Part shown: one piece after another, positions 29,224 through 37,985 of the stretch
Layout of the letters: each line of letters starts with the position of its first letter
Position numbering within the stretch: the stretch's first letter is position 1
Assembly (NCBI RefSeq): GCF_009363555.1
Contig: NZ_CP045372.1
Coordinates: 2,801,501-2,865,500 of the forward strand
Length of the DNA stretch: 64,000 nucleotides
DNA from: Sulfitobacter sp. THAF37
GTDB taxonomy: Bacteria; Pseudomonadota; Alphaproteobacteria; Rhodobacterales; Rhodobacteraceae
Reading direction: 5' to 3'
Translations under genes and position numbers: made by a program
Notes under the pieces: generated by a model
Told to the model about the DNA's origin: nothing
The model's input: the letters and a program-made list of their open reading frames with translations, nothing else
Databases searched by the model: none

Positions 29224-30648
29224 ATGACAACAAAAGTCTTTCCCTTTGATGAAATGCGGTCAGACGCGGGCCCACGCGGCCCTTATGATTATTACGATGC
29301 CTGGTTCGCGGCGCAGGACAACCAGCGCCTGGCCCAGAAGGCGGCGGAGGCCGAAGCCTTTTTCCGCCGGACCGGCATCACGTTCAACGTCTACGGCCAG
29401 ACCGATGCCGAGGAACGGCTGATCCCCTTCGATCTGATCCCCCGTATCCTGTCCAGCCGGGAATGGACCAGGCTGTCGCGCGGGATAGAGCAGCGTGTGG
29501 CGGCGCTGAACGCCTTTCTGCATGACATTTACAACCGGCAGGAAATCCTGCGGGCCGGGATCATTCCGACGGAGCTTATCGCGCGCAACGACGCCTTTCT
29601 GCCGCAGATGATCGACTTTACCCCACCCGGAGGCGTCTACACCCATATCGTCGGCACCGACGTGGTACGCACCGGAGAGGACGACTTCTTTGTCCTGGAG
29701 GACAACGCCCGCACGCCATCGGGTGTCAGCTATATGCTGGAAAACCGCGAGACCATGCTGCAGATGTTTCCCGAACTCTTCAGCACGATCCGCGTGCAGC
29801 CGGTCAGCGACTACCCCAAGAACCTGCGCCGCGCGCTTGAAGCGTCGGCACCGGCGTCCTGCACCGGGCGGCCCCGTGTGGCTGTGCTGACGCCGGGCAT
29901 CTACAATTCAGCCTACTACGAACATAGTTTCCTTGCCGATCAGATGGGTGTGGAACTGGTGGAAGGGCATGACCTGCGGGTCGTGGACGGTCATATCGCC
30001 ATGCGGACCACCCAGGGCTACAAGGTGATCGACGTCATCTACCGCCGGGTCGATGACGCATTCCTCGATCCGCTGACGTTCAACCCCAACTCCATGCTGG
30101 GGGTGCCGGGGATCATGGATGTCTACCGCGCGGGCAATATCACCATTGCCAATGCGCCCGGCACCGGTGTCGCGGATGACAAGGCGATCTACAGCTACAT
30201 GCCCGACATCGTGGAATTCTATACCGGCGAACGGGCGATCCTGAAGAACGTGGAGACGCACCGCTGTTCGGAGCCCGACAGTCTGAACTACGTGCTGGAC
30301 AACCTTGCCGACCTGGTGGTGAAGGAGGTACATGGCTCGGGCGGGTACGGGATGCTGGTGGGGCCCGCCGCCAGCAAGAAGGAAATCGCAGCTTTCGCCG
30401 AAAAGCTGCGCGCGCGGCCGAACAACTACATTGCCCAGCCGACACTGGCGCTGTCCACGGTGCCGATCTTTACCGAAAGCGGTCTGGCCCCGCGCCATGT
30501 GGACCTGCGCCCCTTTGCGTTGGTGTCGCCCAAGGGGATCAACATCACCCCCGGCGGCCTGACCCGGGTGGCGCTGCAAGAGGGGTCGCTGGTGGTGAAC
30601 TCCAGCCAGGGCGGCGGCACCAAAGACACCTGGGTTCTGGACGACTGA
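29224..30648 (+). CDS. Circularly permuted ATP-grasp protein
   Basis: 474-aa protein of the circularly permuted ATP-grasp family (former DUF404/DUF407). The start is placed at ATG 29224 (MTTKVFPFDEM). Typical stretches are GITFNVYGQTDAEERLIPFD, FVLEDNARTPSGVSYMLENR, VHGSGGYGMLVGP (nucleotide-binding loop) and PRHVDLRPFALVSPKGI. It is the first gene of the Anbu operon. The family is predicted to ligate amino acids or peptides using ATP, but the substrate is not established. Confidence 0.92.
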   Translation: MTTKVFPFDEMRSDAGPRGPYDYYDAWFAAQDNQRLAQKAAEAEAFFRRTGITFNVYGQTDAEERLIPFDLIPRILSSREWTRLSRGIEQRVAALNAFLHDIYNRQEILRAGIIPTELIARNDAFLPQMIDFTPPGGVYTHIVGTDVVRTGEDDFFVLEDNARTPSGVSYMLENRETMLQMFPELFSTIRVQPVSDYPKNLRRALEASAPASCTGRPRVAVLTPGIYNSAYYEHSFLADQMGVELVEGHDLRVVDGHIAMRTTQGYKVIDVIYRRVDDAFLDPLTFNPNSMLGVPGIMDVYRAGNITIANAPGTGVADDKAIYSYMPDIVEFYTGERAILKNVETHRCSEPDSLNYVLDNLADLVVKEVHGSGGYGMLVGPAASKKEIAAFAEKLRARPNNYIAQPTLALSTVPIFTESGLAPRHVDLRPFALVSPKGINITPGGLTRVALQEGSLVVNSSQGGGTKDTWVLDD

Positions 30649-30649
30649 T

Positions 30650-31591
30650 ATGCTGGGAAAGACCGCAGGTGGATTGTACTGGATGTTCCGTTACCTTGAG
30701 CGGGCAGAGAACATCGCCCGGCTGGTGGAGGCGGGGTTCCGCATCGCGCTGACCCGCTCCAACGACGCGGAGGCCGAATGGAAATCGGTGATCGTCACCT
30801 CGGCCAGTCAGGACACTTACGAGGCGCGTCATGACGGGTACGACAGCAGCCAGGTGATCAATTTCCTGCTGCGCGAGGCGCACAACCCCAGTTCGGTCCT
30901 GTCGATCATCAAGGCCGCCCGCGACAACGCCCGGCTGACACGCACCGCCCTGACCACCGAGGTCTGGTATGCGGTCAACGACACCTGGATGATGTTCTCG
31001 GACCTGTTGAAGGATCCGGTCCCGGAAACCGAGGTGCCCCGCGTGCTTGCCGTGATCCGGCAGCAGGCGGCGCTGGTGCGGGGCGCGCTGCACGGGACGA
31101 TGCTGCGCAATGACATCTACGACTTTTGCAGCCTGGGGATTGCGGTCGAACGGATGGACAGCACCGCGCGCATCATCGACGTGAAGTATTATTCGCTGCT
31201 GCCGTCGCCGTCCTTTGTCGGCAGCCGGCTGGACAATGTGCAATGGGAAACCGTGCTGCGCTCCGTTTCGGCACACAGGTCCTTCCGCTGGGCGGTGGAG
31301 GACGACTTTACCGCCCCCGCCATCGCGAATTTCCTGATCCTCGATTCCCGGATGCCACGGTCATTGAATTTCTGTGCCAACCAGATCGCCGCGAACCTCG
31401 GTCTGCTGGCAGAGGAATACCAGATGCGCAAACCGTCCAACGATATGGCCGAGCAACTGCTGGCGCGGCTCAAGGGCCGCGACATCGGGTCGATCTTTGA
31501 GGAAGGATTGCACGAATTCGTCGAGACGGTGATCGACGACACCGCCCGGCTTGCCCAGCAGATCGAGCAGGATTACAGGTTCAACGGATAG
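30650..31591 (+). CDS. Alpha-E domain protein
   Basis: 313-aa all-helical alpha-E (former DUF403) protein, recognised by MLGKTAGGLYWMFRYLERAENIARL at the start and by repeated charged helices thereafter. It always partners the circularly permuted ATP-grasp in this system and begins 1 bp after it. No catalytic residues are proposed. Its stop abuts the transglutaminase start. Confidence 0.92.
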   Translation: MLGKTAGGLYWMFRYLERAENIARLVEAGFRIALTRSNDAEAEWKSVIVTSASQDTYEARHDGYDSSQVINFLLREAHNPSSVLSIIKAARDNARLTRTALTTEVWYAVNDTWMMFSDLLKDPVPETEVPRVLAVIRQQAALVRGALHGTMLRNDIYDFCSLGIAVERMDSTARIIDVKYYSLLPSPSFVGSRLDNVQWETVLRSVSAHRSFRWAVEDDFTAPAIANFLILDSRMPRSLNFCANQIAANLGLLAEEYQMRKPSNDMAEQLLARLKGRDIGSIFEEGLHEFVETVIDDTARLAQQIEQDYRFNG

Positions 31592-32392
31592 ATGCATATC
31601 GAGATCAGCCACACGACAGAGTATCTCTACACCGCGCCGGTCAGCTATGCGCTGCAAAAGGTGCGACTGCGTCCGCTGTCCTCGGGTGTGCAGGAGGTCG
31701 TTGACTGGTCCGTCACCGTCAGCGGCGGCAAGATCGAAAACCAGTACATCGACCATTACGGCAACCACGTCGATCTGGTCAGCCTCGACCCCGGCGGGCA
31801 GGCGCTGTCGATCAGGGCATCCGGATCGGTCGAGACGAAATGCGCCGATGGCGTAACGGGCAAGATCTATACGCGCGCGCCGCTGTGGCACTTCAGGGAA
31901 CCGACAGCAGCAACGGAACCGGGCGCTGAAATCCGCGATATCGCGGGCGTGCTGACCCGCTACGACACGACGCTGGACGGGCTGCATGGCCTGTCCGCCG
32001 CGATCCTGGAAAAGGTCCCTTATACGCTGGGGGCGACCCACAGCCACACCACCGCCGAAGAGGCGCTGACCAGCGGCGGTGGCGGGGTCTGTCAGGACCA
32101 TGCGCAGATCTTCATCTCCGCCGCGCGGGTCGCGGGCATTCCCGCGCGCTATGTCAGCGGCTATCTGATGATGAACGACCGGGTGGACCAGGACGCCACC
32201 CACGCCTGGGCAGAGGCGCATGTGGACGGGCTGGGGTGGGTCGGCTTCGACATCTCCAACGGCTATTCGCCGGACGAACGCTATGTGCGGATCGCCATCG
32301 GGCGGGATGCGCGCGACGCGTCGCCGATCGAAGGGCTGCGGTTGGGCGCGGCGGAAGAAGAACTGATTGTATCTTTGCAGGTGCAGCAGTAA
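31592..32392 (+). CDS. Transglutaminase-like cysteine protease
   Basis: 266-aa protein with an N-terminal bacterial transglutaminase N-domain (HIEISHTTEYLYTAPVSYAL) and a transglutaminase-like papain fold. The catalytic Cys is in GGGGVCQDHAQIFI, His in DATHAWAEAHVDG and Asp in GWVGFDISNGY. In this operon type it is predicted to act as a peptidase or amide transferase on the ATP-grasp product. It is cytoplasmic, with no signal peptide. Confidence 0.92.
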   Translation: MHIEISHTTEYLYTAPVSYALQKVRLRPLSSGVQEVVDWSVTVSGGKIENQYIDHYGNHVDLVSLDPGGQALSIRASGSVETKCADGVTGKIYTRAPLWHFREPTAATEPGAEIRDIAGVLTRYDTTLDGLHGLSAAILEKVPYTLGATHSHTTAEEALTSGGGGVCQDHAQIFISAARVAGIPARYVSGYLMMNDRVDQDATHAWAEAHVDGLGWVGFDISNGYSPDERYVRIAIGRDARDASPIEGLRLGAAEEELIVSLQVQQ

Positions 32393-32424
32393 TTCTGACA
32401 CGCACGGCATTATCGGAAAATCGG

Positions 32425-33156
32425 ATGACATACTGCATCGGGATGAGGATCGACAAGGGGCTGGTCTTTATGTCCGACACCCGCACCAGCGCGGGCGTGG
32501 ACAACTTTGCCACCAGCAAGAAGATGTTCACCTGGTCCACGCCGGGCGAACGGGTCATCACCATCATGACCGCAGGCAACCTTGCCACGACCCAGGCGAT
32601 GATCAGCCTGCTGGAGGAACGGTCCAAGTCGCCCGAGGACCGCGACCCGAGCATCCTGCGTCAGACCACCATGTTTCAGGTCGCGCGCCTGGTGGGGGCG
32701 ACGCTGAAGGAAGTCATCGCGGAAAGTTCGCCGGGCGGGCAGACCTCCGACGACCAGTTTGCCGCCTCGGTCATCGTGGGCGGCCAGATCGGAGAGGGGC
32801 CGCCGACCGTCTTTCTGGTCTACCCCCAGGGCAATTTCATCGAGATCACCGACGATACGCCGTTCTTCCAGATCGGAGAGACGAAATACGGCAAACCGAT
32901 TCTCGTGCGCGCCTACGACCGCAGGATGAGCTTTGAAGAGGCGATCAAGCTGTTGCTGGTTTCCTTCGATTCGACGGTGAAATCGAACCTGTCGGTGGGG
33001 CTGCCCTTTGACCTGATGGTGTACGAAACGGGGTCTTTCGACACATCGCGGCAAAAGCGCGTGGGGCAGGACGATCCGGTGTATCAGTCCATCTCCACCG
33101 GCTGGGGCGACGCGCTGCGCGATGCGTTCCAACTGCTGCCCAGCTATTCCGTCTGA
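32425..33156 (+). CDS. Anbu proteasome-like peptidase
   Basis: 243-aa Ntn hydrolase of the Anbu (bacterial proteasome homologue) family. The start is ATG 32425, which exposes Thr as residue 1 after Met removal (MTYCIGMRIDKG). Counting from that Thr, Asp17 and a Lys at position 31-32 correspond to the Thr1/Asp17/Lys33 catalytic set of proteasome beta subunits. DDQFAASVIVGGQIG and QIGETKYGKPILVRAYD are typical of Anbu. It closes the ATP-grasp/alpha-E/transglutaminase/Anbu operon. Confidence 0.93.
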   Translation: MTYCIGMRIDKGLVFMSDTRTSAGVDNFATSKKMFTWSTPGERVITIMTAGNLATTQAMISLLEERSKSPEDRDPSILRQTTMFQVARLVGATLKEVIAESSPGGQTSDDQFAASVIVGGQIGEGPPTVFLVYPQGNFIEITDDTPFFQIGETKYGKPILVRAYDRRMSFEEAIKLLLVSFDSTVKSNLSVGLPFDLMVYETGSFDTSRQKRVGQDDPVYQSISTGWGDALRDAFQLLPSYSV

Positions 33157-33425
33157 CGGGCCGGGCAGGGGGCGCAGGGCGCGGTCCAGGGGTGCCCGGA
33201 ATCAAACTACATTACATTGATACAGACGCACGACAGAGGTTCGCGCCCGGCCCCGAGGGCGGGCATGGTGAGGCTTGGTGCGCGATCCGGTCATAGCGAA
33301 AGGTTGCAAAAGATCGAAACGTTCGAATAATTCGCGCCCGCCCTGGGGGGCGGGGTCGGGCGCGAACCGGATCTCAAGCGATCCGGGGGCAAATGGCCAA
33401 TGTAACATACTTCGGATACAGGGCC
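33157..33425. other. Convergent intergenic region rich in inverted repeats
   Basis: 269 bp between the Anbu and hyuB stops. It contains a perfect 10-bp inverted repeat TTCGCGCCCG...CGGGCGCGAA (33331-33366). A third, partial arm TTCGCGCCCGGCCCC lies at 33240. A second hairpin, CCGGATC-TCAAGC-GATCCGG (33367-33386), follows directly. No gene is seen. The hairpins could serve as a bidirectional terminator. Confidence 0.65.
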
Positions 33426-35075
33426 TTACGTACGGCCCAGCCGTTCATCCTCGGCACTGAGCGCCGGGTCACGTTCGGAGGCGGGGCCGAAACCACCGCC
33501 GCCGGGGGTCTTGACCCGCACGCGGTCGCCCGCTTTCAGCGCGATATCCTGTTCCTTGGACAGATGGTCGGGAATGTAACGGACACCGTCGCGCCAGACC
33601 TCGACCTCGTTCACCGCGCCATCGCCACCGCCCAGCGCGCCCTGCGGCCCGAAGCGGCCGTGGTCCATCACGAAACTCGCCCGGGCGTCACCGCGCCTGA
33701 GTTCCAGCTCATAATCCAGCCCCAGACCGCCGCGATGCCTCCCGGTGCCGCCCGATCCTTCGCGCAGAGCATAGCGGTGGTAGAGCACCGGAAAATTCTG
33801 CTCCATGATCTCGACCGGGGGGGCCTTGGAGATGCCGATGGTGGAACAGCCGTTGGCGATGCCGTCATGGTCCGCATTGCCGCCGTAGCCGCCGCCCGAA
33901 AGCTGGTACATCACGAAATCCCGGCCCGTCATCGGGTCATGCCCGCCCAGCGCGAAATTGCCGCTGGTCCCCGCGGGGGCGGCGGTCACGCGGTGCGGCA
34001 GCGCCTCGACCAGCGCGGCAAAGACCGCTTCGGCGATGCGCTGGCTGACCTCGGCCGCGCAGCCCGACACCGGACGCGGGTACTGCGCATCAAGGAAGGT
34101 CCCGACCGGGCGGATCACCTCCAGCGGTTCGAACGCGCCCGCGCTGATCGGCACCTGCGGAAAGATGTGGCGCATCGCGAGGTAGACGGAGGACAGCGTG
34201 GTCGCCAGCACCGAATTCATCGGCCCCATGCAGGGCGGGCTGCTGCCGGCAAAGTCAAAGGTCAGATGGCCGGGCGTCTTGGTGATCTTCAGCCGGATCG
34301 CCAGCGGCTCGTTCACCACGCCGTCGCTGTCGATCCAGGCGGCGGAGGTATATTCCCCATCCGGAATTTCGTCGATCAGGTTGCGCATCTGGGCCTCGGC
34401 CCGATGGCGCAGCTCCGCAATCGCCGCCCGCACCACGTCGTCGCCGTAGCGGTCCAGCAGCGCATTCAGCCGCTCCTCGCCCACCATCAGCGCGGCGGCC
34501 TGCGCCTTGACGTCGCCGATGCGCTGGTCGGCCACGCGGATGTTGGAACAGATGATCGCGTAGATCTCCGGGTCCAGCACGCCCTGTTTGAACAGGCGCA
34601 CCGGCGGCAGGCGCAGCCCTTCCTGTTCGACAGATGTGGCCGACGCTGAAAAGCCCCCCGGCACGGCGCCGCCCGTGTCGGGCCAATGCCCCGTGTTGCT
34701 GAGCCAGCAGAAGATTTCACCGTTGCGGTAGAACGGCCGGGCAAAGCGGACATCCATCAGATGCGTGCCACCCAGGTAGGGGTCGTTCACGATATAGATG
34801 TCGTCGGGCTGCGGGGCAGGGGCGGTGCCCGCGGCAATCATCTCGATCAATGTGCGGGTGGAATACTGCATGGTACCGACAAAGACCGGCAAGCCGCCCG
34901 CGCCCTGCGCGATCAACGCGCCATCCTCGGCGGCATAGATCCCGTCCGAGCGGTCGTTCGCCTCTGCGATCACGGGGGAAAACGCGGCGCGGGAAAAGCT
35001 GAGATCCATCTCGTCGCAGACCTGTTGCAGCCCCGCCTGGATGACCGAAAGGGTGATGGGGTCGATGCTGCTCAT
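33426..35075 (-). CDS. hyuB: Hydantoinase B/oxoprolinase family protein
   Basis: 549-aa HyuB-type subunit. It pairs with HyuA for ATP-dependent hydrolysis of a cyclic imide or amide such as N-methylhydantoin or 5-oxoproline. Family blocks are FSPVIAEANDRSDGIYAAED, DIYIVNDPYLGGTHLMDV, FDFAGSSPPCMGPMNSVL and REGSGGTGRHRGGLGL. Its start overlaps the hyuA stop (ATGA), so the two are coupled. The C-terminal half has the usual VKTPGGGGFGP motif. The exact substrate cannot be read from sequence. Confidence 0.92.
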   Translation of the reverse strand: MSSIDPITLSVIQAGLQQVCDEMDLSFSRAAFSPVIAEANDRSDGIYAAEDGALIAQGAGGLPVFVGTMQYSTRTLIEMIAAGTAPAPQPDDIYIVNDPYLGGTHLMDVRFARPFYRNGEIFCWLSNTGHWPDTGGAVPGGFSASATSVEQEGLRLPPVRLFKQGVLDPEIYAIICSNIRVADQRIGDVKAQAAALMVGEERLNALLDRYGDDVVRAAIAELRHRAEAQMRNLIDEIPDGEYTSAAWIDSDGVVNEPLAIRLKITKTPGHLTFDFAGSSPPCMGPMNSVLATTLSSVYLAMRHIFPQVPISAGAFEPLEVIRPVGTFLDAQYPRPVSGCAAEVSQRIAEAVFAALVEALPHRVTAAPAGTSGNFALGGHDPMTGRDFVMYQLSGGGYGGNADHDGIANGCSTIGISKAPPVEIMEQNFPVLYHRYALREGSGGTGRHRGGLGLDYELELRRGDARASFVMDHGRFGPQGALGGGDGAVNEVEVWRDGVRYIPDHLSKEQDIALKAGDRVRVKTPGGGGFGPASERDPALSAEDERLGRT

Positions 35076-37129
35076 TCCGCCGCTCCGATATGGATCATCA
35101 GGTTGCCGTCCGCGCCGCCCGTTACCCGGTCGCCGGGGGGGACAAGCGTGGTACAGTCAAGTTGTTCAATGATGACGGGGCCGTCCAGCGTCACATCGGC
35201 TGGCAGATGGTCGCGCCAGTAGACCGGCGTGTCATGGGGGCTGCCATCGAAATGAACGGTGCGGCGGCCCGTCGGGGTGGCGCTGGCCTGCCTGCCGCCC
35301 GCGTCGATCAGCAGCGACAGGTCCACCGGGGCGCAGACCCCGATGACCGAGCAGTTTACGTTCACGATCCGGGCGCGGATCTCCGGCAGGTCCACCTTGA
35401 ACCGCTGCCAATAGACCTCGTTGAAGCGGGTCCGCAGGGCCTCTGCCGAGGGGGTTGCATTTTCCAGCGGCACCCGCACCACATGGCTTTGGCCCAGAAA
35501 CTGCATGTCGGCGCTGAAATGATGTTCGACACGCGTGACGGTGACGTTTTCGCGCGCCAAGGCCGCCTGTCCTTCCGCCAGTTGCGCGGCGAATGCAGCG
35601 TGCAGCGCGGGCATGTCCAGATCGTCCAGCGGCTGGTTCAGGGTTTGCACAAAGTCATGGCGCAGGTCGGCCACGGCGCAGCCCAGCGCATTGGTGATCC
35701 CGGGGCGCGCTGGCACCAGCACGCGGGGCACGCCCAACTCGCGGGCAAGCGCCGCGGCATGCAGCGGCCCCGCGCCGCCAAAGGCAAAGAGAGCAAAGTC
35801 GCGCGGGTCCGCGCCCAGCGACAGCGACACCATGCGGATCGCGCCCGCCATTTTGGCATTGGCCAGACGGATCACCGCCTCGGCGGCACCATGGGCATCG
35901 ACCCCCAGCGGCGCCCCAAGCTCGCGGGCAAAGATCGCGGCAAGCGCGTCCATCCCGACGCCCCCCGCCACCGCGTTCAGCTTGTCGGTGTTCAGACGGC
36001 CCAGCAGCATGTTTGCGTCCGAAATCGTGGGCCGCGTGCCACCCTTGCCATAGCAGATCGGGCCGGGATCGGCCCCGGCGCTTTCCGGTCCGACCTCAAG
36101 CAGCCCCGCCGCATTGACCCGCGCGATGGAGCCGCCCCCGGCACCCACGGTGCGCACATCCACCATGGGCACATGGATCGGCATGGCATATTCCACCTCG
36201 ATCTCGTTCGAGACAGGCGGCGTGCCGTCGCGGATCAGCGCGACGTCCGTGCTGGTGCCGCCCATGTCATAGGTCAGCAGGTTCGGCTCGCCCGCGCGCC
36301 TGCCGGTATAGGCGGCGGCCATGACGCCCGAGGCGGGGCCGGACATGACGGTCTTTGCGGCCTCCTGCGCGACCAGTTTGGACGACACCATGCCGCCATT
36401 GCCGTTCATCACCAGCACGTCGCCGCGATACCCCTTGGCCGCCAGTTCATCGCGCAGCCGCGCCACATAGCGTTCCAGCAGCGGCTGAACCGAGGCATTG
36501 ACCGCTGCCGTCACGCCGCGTTCGAACTCGCGGCTTTCCGACAGCAGGCTGTGGCCGGTGGTGATGTAGGCGTTCGGCCAGACCTGGGCGGCGATCTCGG
36601 CCGCGCGCAGCTCGTGGGCGGGATTGGCATAGGCATGCAGGAAATGGATCACCAGCGCCTCGCAGCCCGCGTCGATCAGCTGCCTGATCGCGCCGCGCAA
36701 AGCGTCCTCGTCCAGCGGGGTCAGCACGTTGCCCTGCGCGTCCATCCGCTCAGCCACTTCCAGCCGCAGATCGCGGGGGATGATCGGCGTGAATTGTCCT
36801 TTCATCCCATAGGCCTGCGGACGGGTCCGCCGCCCCAGTTCGAGCACGTCGCGGAAGCCAGCCGTGGTGATCAGCCCGGTGCGCGACAGTTTGCGTTCCA
36901 ACACCGCGTTGGTGGTGGTAGTGGTGCCATGTACGATCAGCCCGACATCGCCCAGTGCGACCTCGGCCTGCTCCAGCGCCGCCAGCACGCCAAAAGCCTG
37001 GTTATCAAGGGTTGTCGGTGTCTTGGCGATGCGCATGGTGCCGCTTGCGCTGTCCACCATCACAAGGTCGGTAAAGGTGCCGCCGACATCCACACCAATG
37101 ATGCTGCCCTTCGTCTCGGACTGTTTCAC
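35072..37129 (-). CDS. hyuA: Hydantoinase A/oxoprolinase family protein
   Basis: 685-aa ATP-binding subunit with the N-terminal phosphate-binding motif IIGVDVGGTFTDLVMVD, the HGTTTTTNAVLERK segment, LLTYDMGGTSTDVALI and FGGAGPLHAAALARELG. The start is placed at GTG 37129 because AAAGG lies 7 bp before it. A GTG eight codons further upstream has no SD and overlaps the candidate operator at 37155-37167. It is the first gene of hyuA-hyuB. Confidence 0.92.
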   Translation of the reverse strand: MKQSETKGSIIGVDVGGTFTDLVMVDSASGTMRIAKTPTTLDNQAFGVLAALEQAEVALGDVGLIVHGTTTTTNAVLERKLSRTGLITTAGFRDVLELGRRTRPQAYGMKGQFTPIIPRDLRLEVAERMDAQGNVLTPLDEDALRGAIRQLIDAGCEALVIHFLHAYANPAHELRAAEIAAQVWPNAYITTGHSLLSESREFERGVTAAVNASVQPLLERYVARLRDELAAKGYRGDVLVMNGNGGMVSSKLVAQEAAKTVMSGPASGVMAAAYTGRRAGEPNLLTYDMGGTSTDVALIRDGTPPVSNEIEVEYAMPIHVPMVDVRTVGAGGGSIARVNAAGLLEVGPESAGADPGPICYGKGGTRPTISDANMLLGRLNTDKLNAVAGGVGMDALAAIFARELGAPLGVDAHGAAEAVIRLANAKMAGAIRMVSLSLGADPRDFALFAFGGAGPLHAAALARELGVPRVLVPARPGITNALGCAVADLRHDFVQTLNQPLDDLDMPALHAAFAAQLAEGQAALARENVTVTRVEHHFSADMQFLGQSHVVRVPLENATPSAEALRTRFNEVYWQRFKVDLPEIRARIVNVNCSVIGVCAPVDLSLLIDAGGRQASATPTGRRTVHFDGSPHDTPVYWRDHLPADVTLDGPVIIEQLDCTTLVPPGDRVTGGADGNLMIHIGAAE

Positions 37130-37154
37130 GCCGGTGCCTTTCGCCAAACTCACT

Positions 37155-37167
37155 TGTATACCAATAA
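37155..37167 (+). promoter_or_regulatory. Candidate GntR-type operator upstream of hyuA
   Basis: TGTATACCAATAA, inside the imperfect palindrome TTGTATACCAA. On the minus strand it lies 25 bp upstream of the hyuA start. Near-identical words occur before livK (39410) and before the molybdenum hydroxylase operon (44998). Confidence 0.5.
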
Positions 37168-37185
37168 AATCGGAAAGCGGAGGGT

Positions 37186-37956
37186 TTAGTCAACCGTTAT
37201 GATGGTGCTGGCGGTGACGGGCGTATCGCCCACCACATAGGCGCGATGATCGTTGGTGTTCAGCGTCACGCGAACTTCGTGGGCACCCGGGGGCAGGGGG
37301 CCGATGTGGTATTCGGGCGCAAAGAGCCGCCCCAGCTTCATCCCGCCGACGTAGATATGGCCGTGACCAGTGCCGGGCACGTGGTAGAGCCCCATCAGGT
37401 CTTCGGAAAAGGTGAAGTCGCGGGCGGTGATCTTTACCTGCCAGCCGTCGCCGTCGGGCAAGGCGTCAATCGCGATCTCCGGGGCCGGTTCGCCGTCCCC
37501 CACGACACAGATGTCGCCCCTGCCGAACAGGCCGACTTCGCCGGCGGCCCCGGCCTGTGCGGGGTCCGACATCCGGGCCTTGACGGTCACGTCACCCGCC
37601 TTGGCAAAGGTGAGGACAAGCGGAACCAGGGCGCCATGCGCAAACGGGGTTTCGGGCTGGCGGATGTCGATATGCGCCGCATCCAGCGCCAGCGCGGAAT
37701 GTCCGCTGGGCACTGGCAGGCCATCCGCACTGGCCGGGTTATACAGCGTCGCCGCCGCCACCGGGCTGGACACCGCCAGCAGGCGGTCGGGCGTGCCCTG
37801 GTTGTCGATGCTTAGGAAAGCGCCAAGCCGGGTGTCGTCCATCGGCTGGGCCAGCGCATTTTCGATCAGCAACGCCGAGGAGGACCGCCCGAAGCCGGTC
37901 AGCCAGATCGCGCAGGACAGCAGCGCCAGCCCGAAAAGAACAAAAGCCGCTTTCAA
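37186..37956 (-). CDS. Periplasmic protein with PCu(A)C-like copper chaperone domain
   Basis: 256 aa with an N-terminal hydrophobic signal or anchor (AAFVLFGLALLSCAIWLTGF). Residues ~30-125 resemble the PCu(A)C fold (IENALAQPMDD, GAFLSIDNQG, FAHGALVPLVLTF), although the classic H(M)X10MX21HXM copper motif is not intact. The C-terminal half carries YHVPGTGHGHIYVGGMKLGR and GAHEVRVTLNTNDHRAYV, a beta-rich module of unknown role. It is divergent from a membrane protein gene with only 29 bp between the starts. Copper binding is unproven. Confidence 0.6.
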   Translation of the reverse strand: MKAAFVLFGLALLSCAIWLTGFGRSSSALLIENALAQPMDDTRLGAFLSIDNQGTPDRLLAVSSPVAAATLYNPASADGLPVPSGHSALALDAAHIDIRQPETPFAHGALVPLVLTFAKAGDVTVKARMSDPAQAGAAGEVGLFGRGDICVVGDGEPAPEIAIDALPDGDGWQVKITARDFTFSEDLMGLYHVPGTGHGHIYVGGMKLGRLFAPEYHIGPLPPGAHEVRVTLNTNDHRAYVVGDTPVTASTIITVD

Positions 37957-37985
37957 AATTCCTGTCCCCTCGCCAGAGTGCAGCC

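Noticed and set aside
35090..37189. Open frame of 699 codons on the plus strand across hyuA
   Set aside because: It is antisense to hyuA, His/Gln/Arg-rich, and has no family signature.
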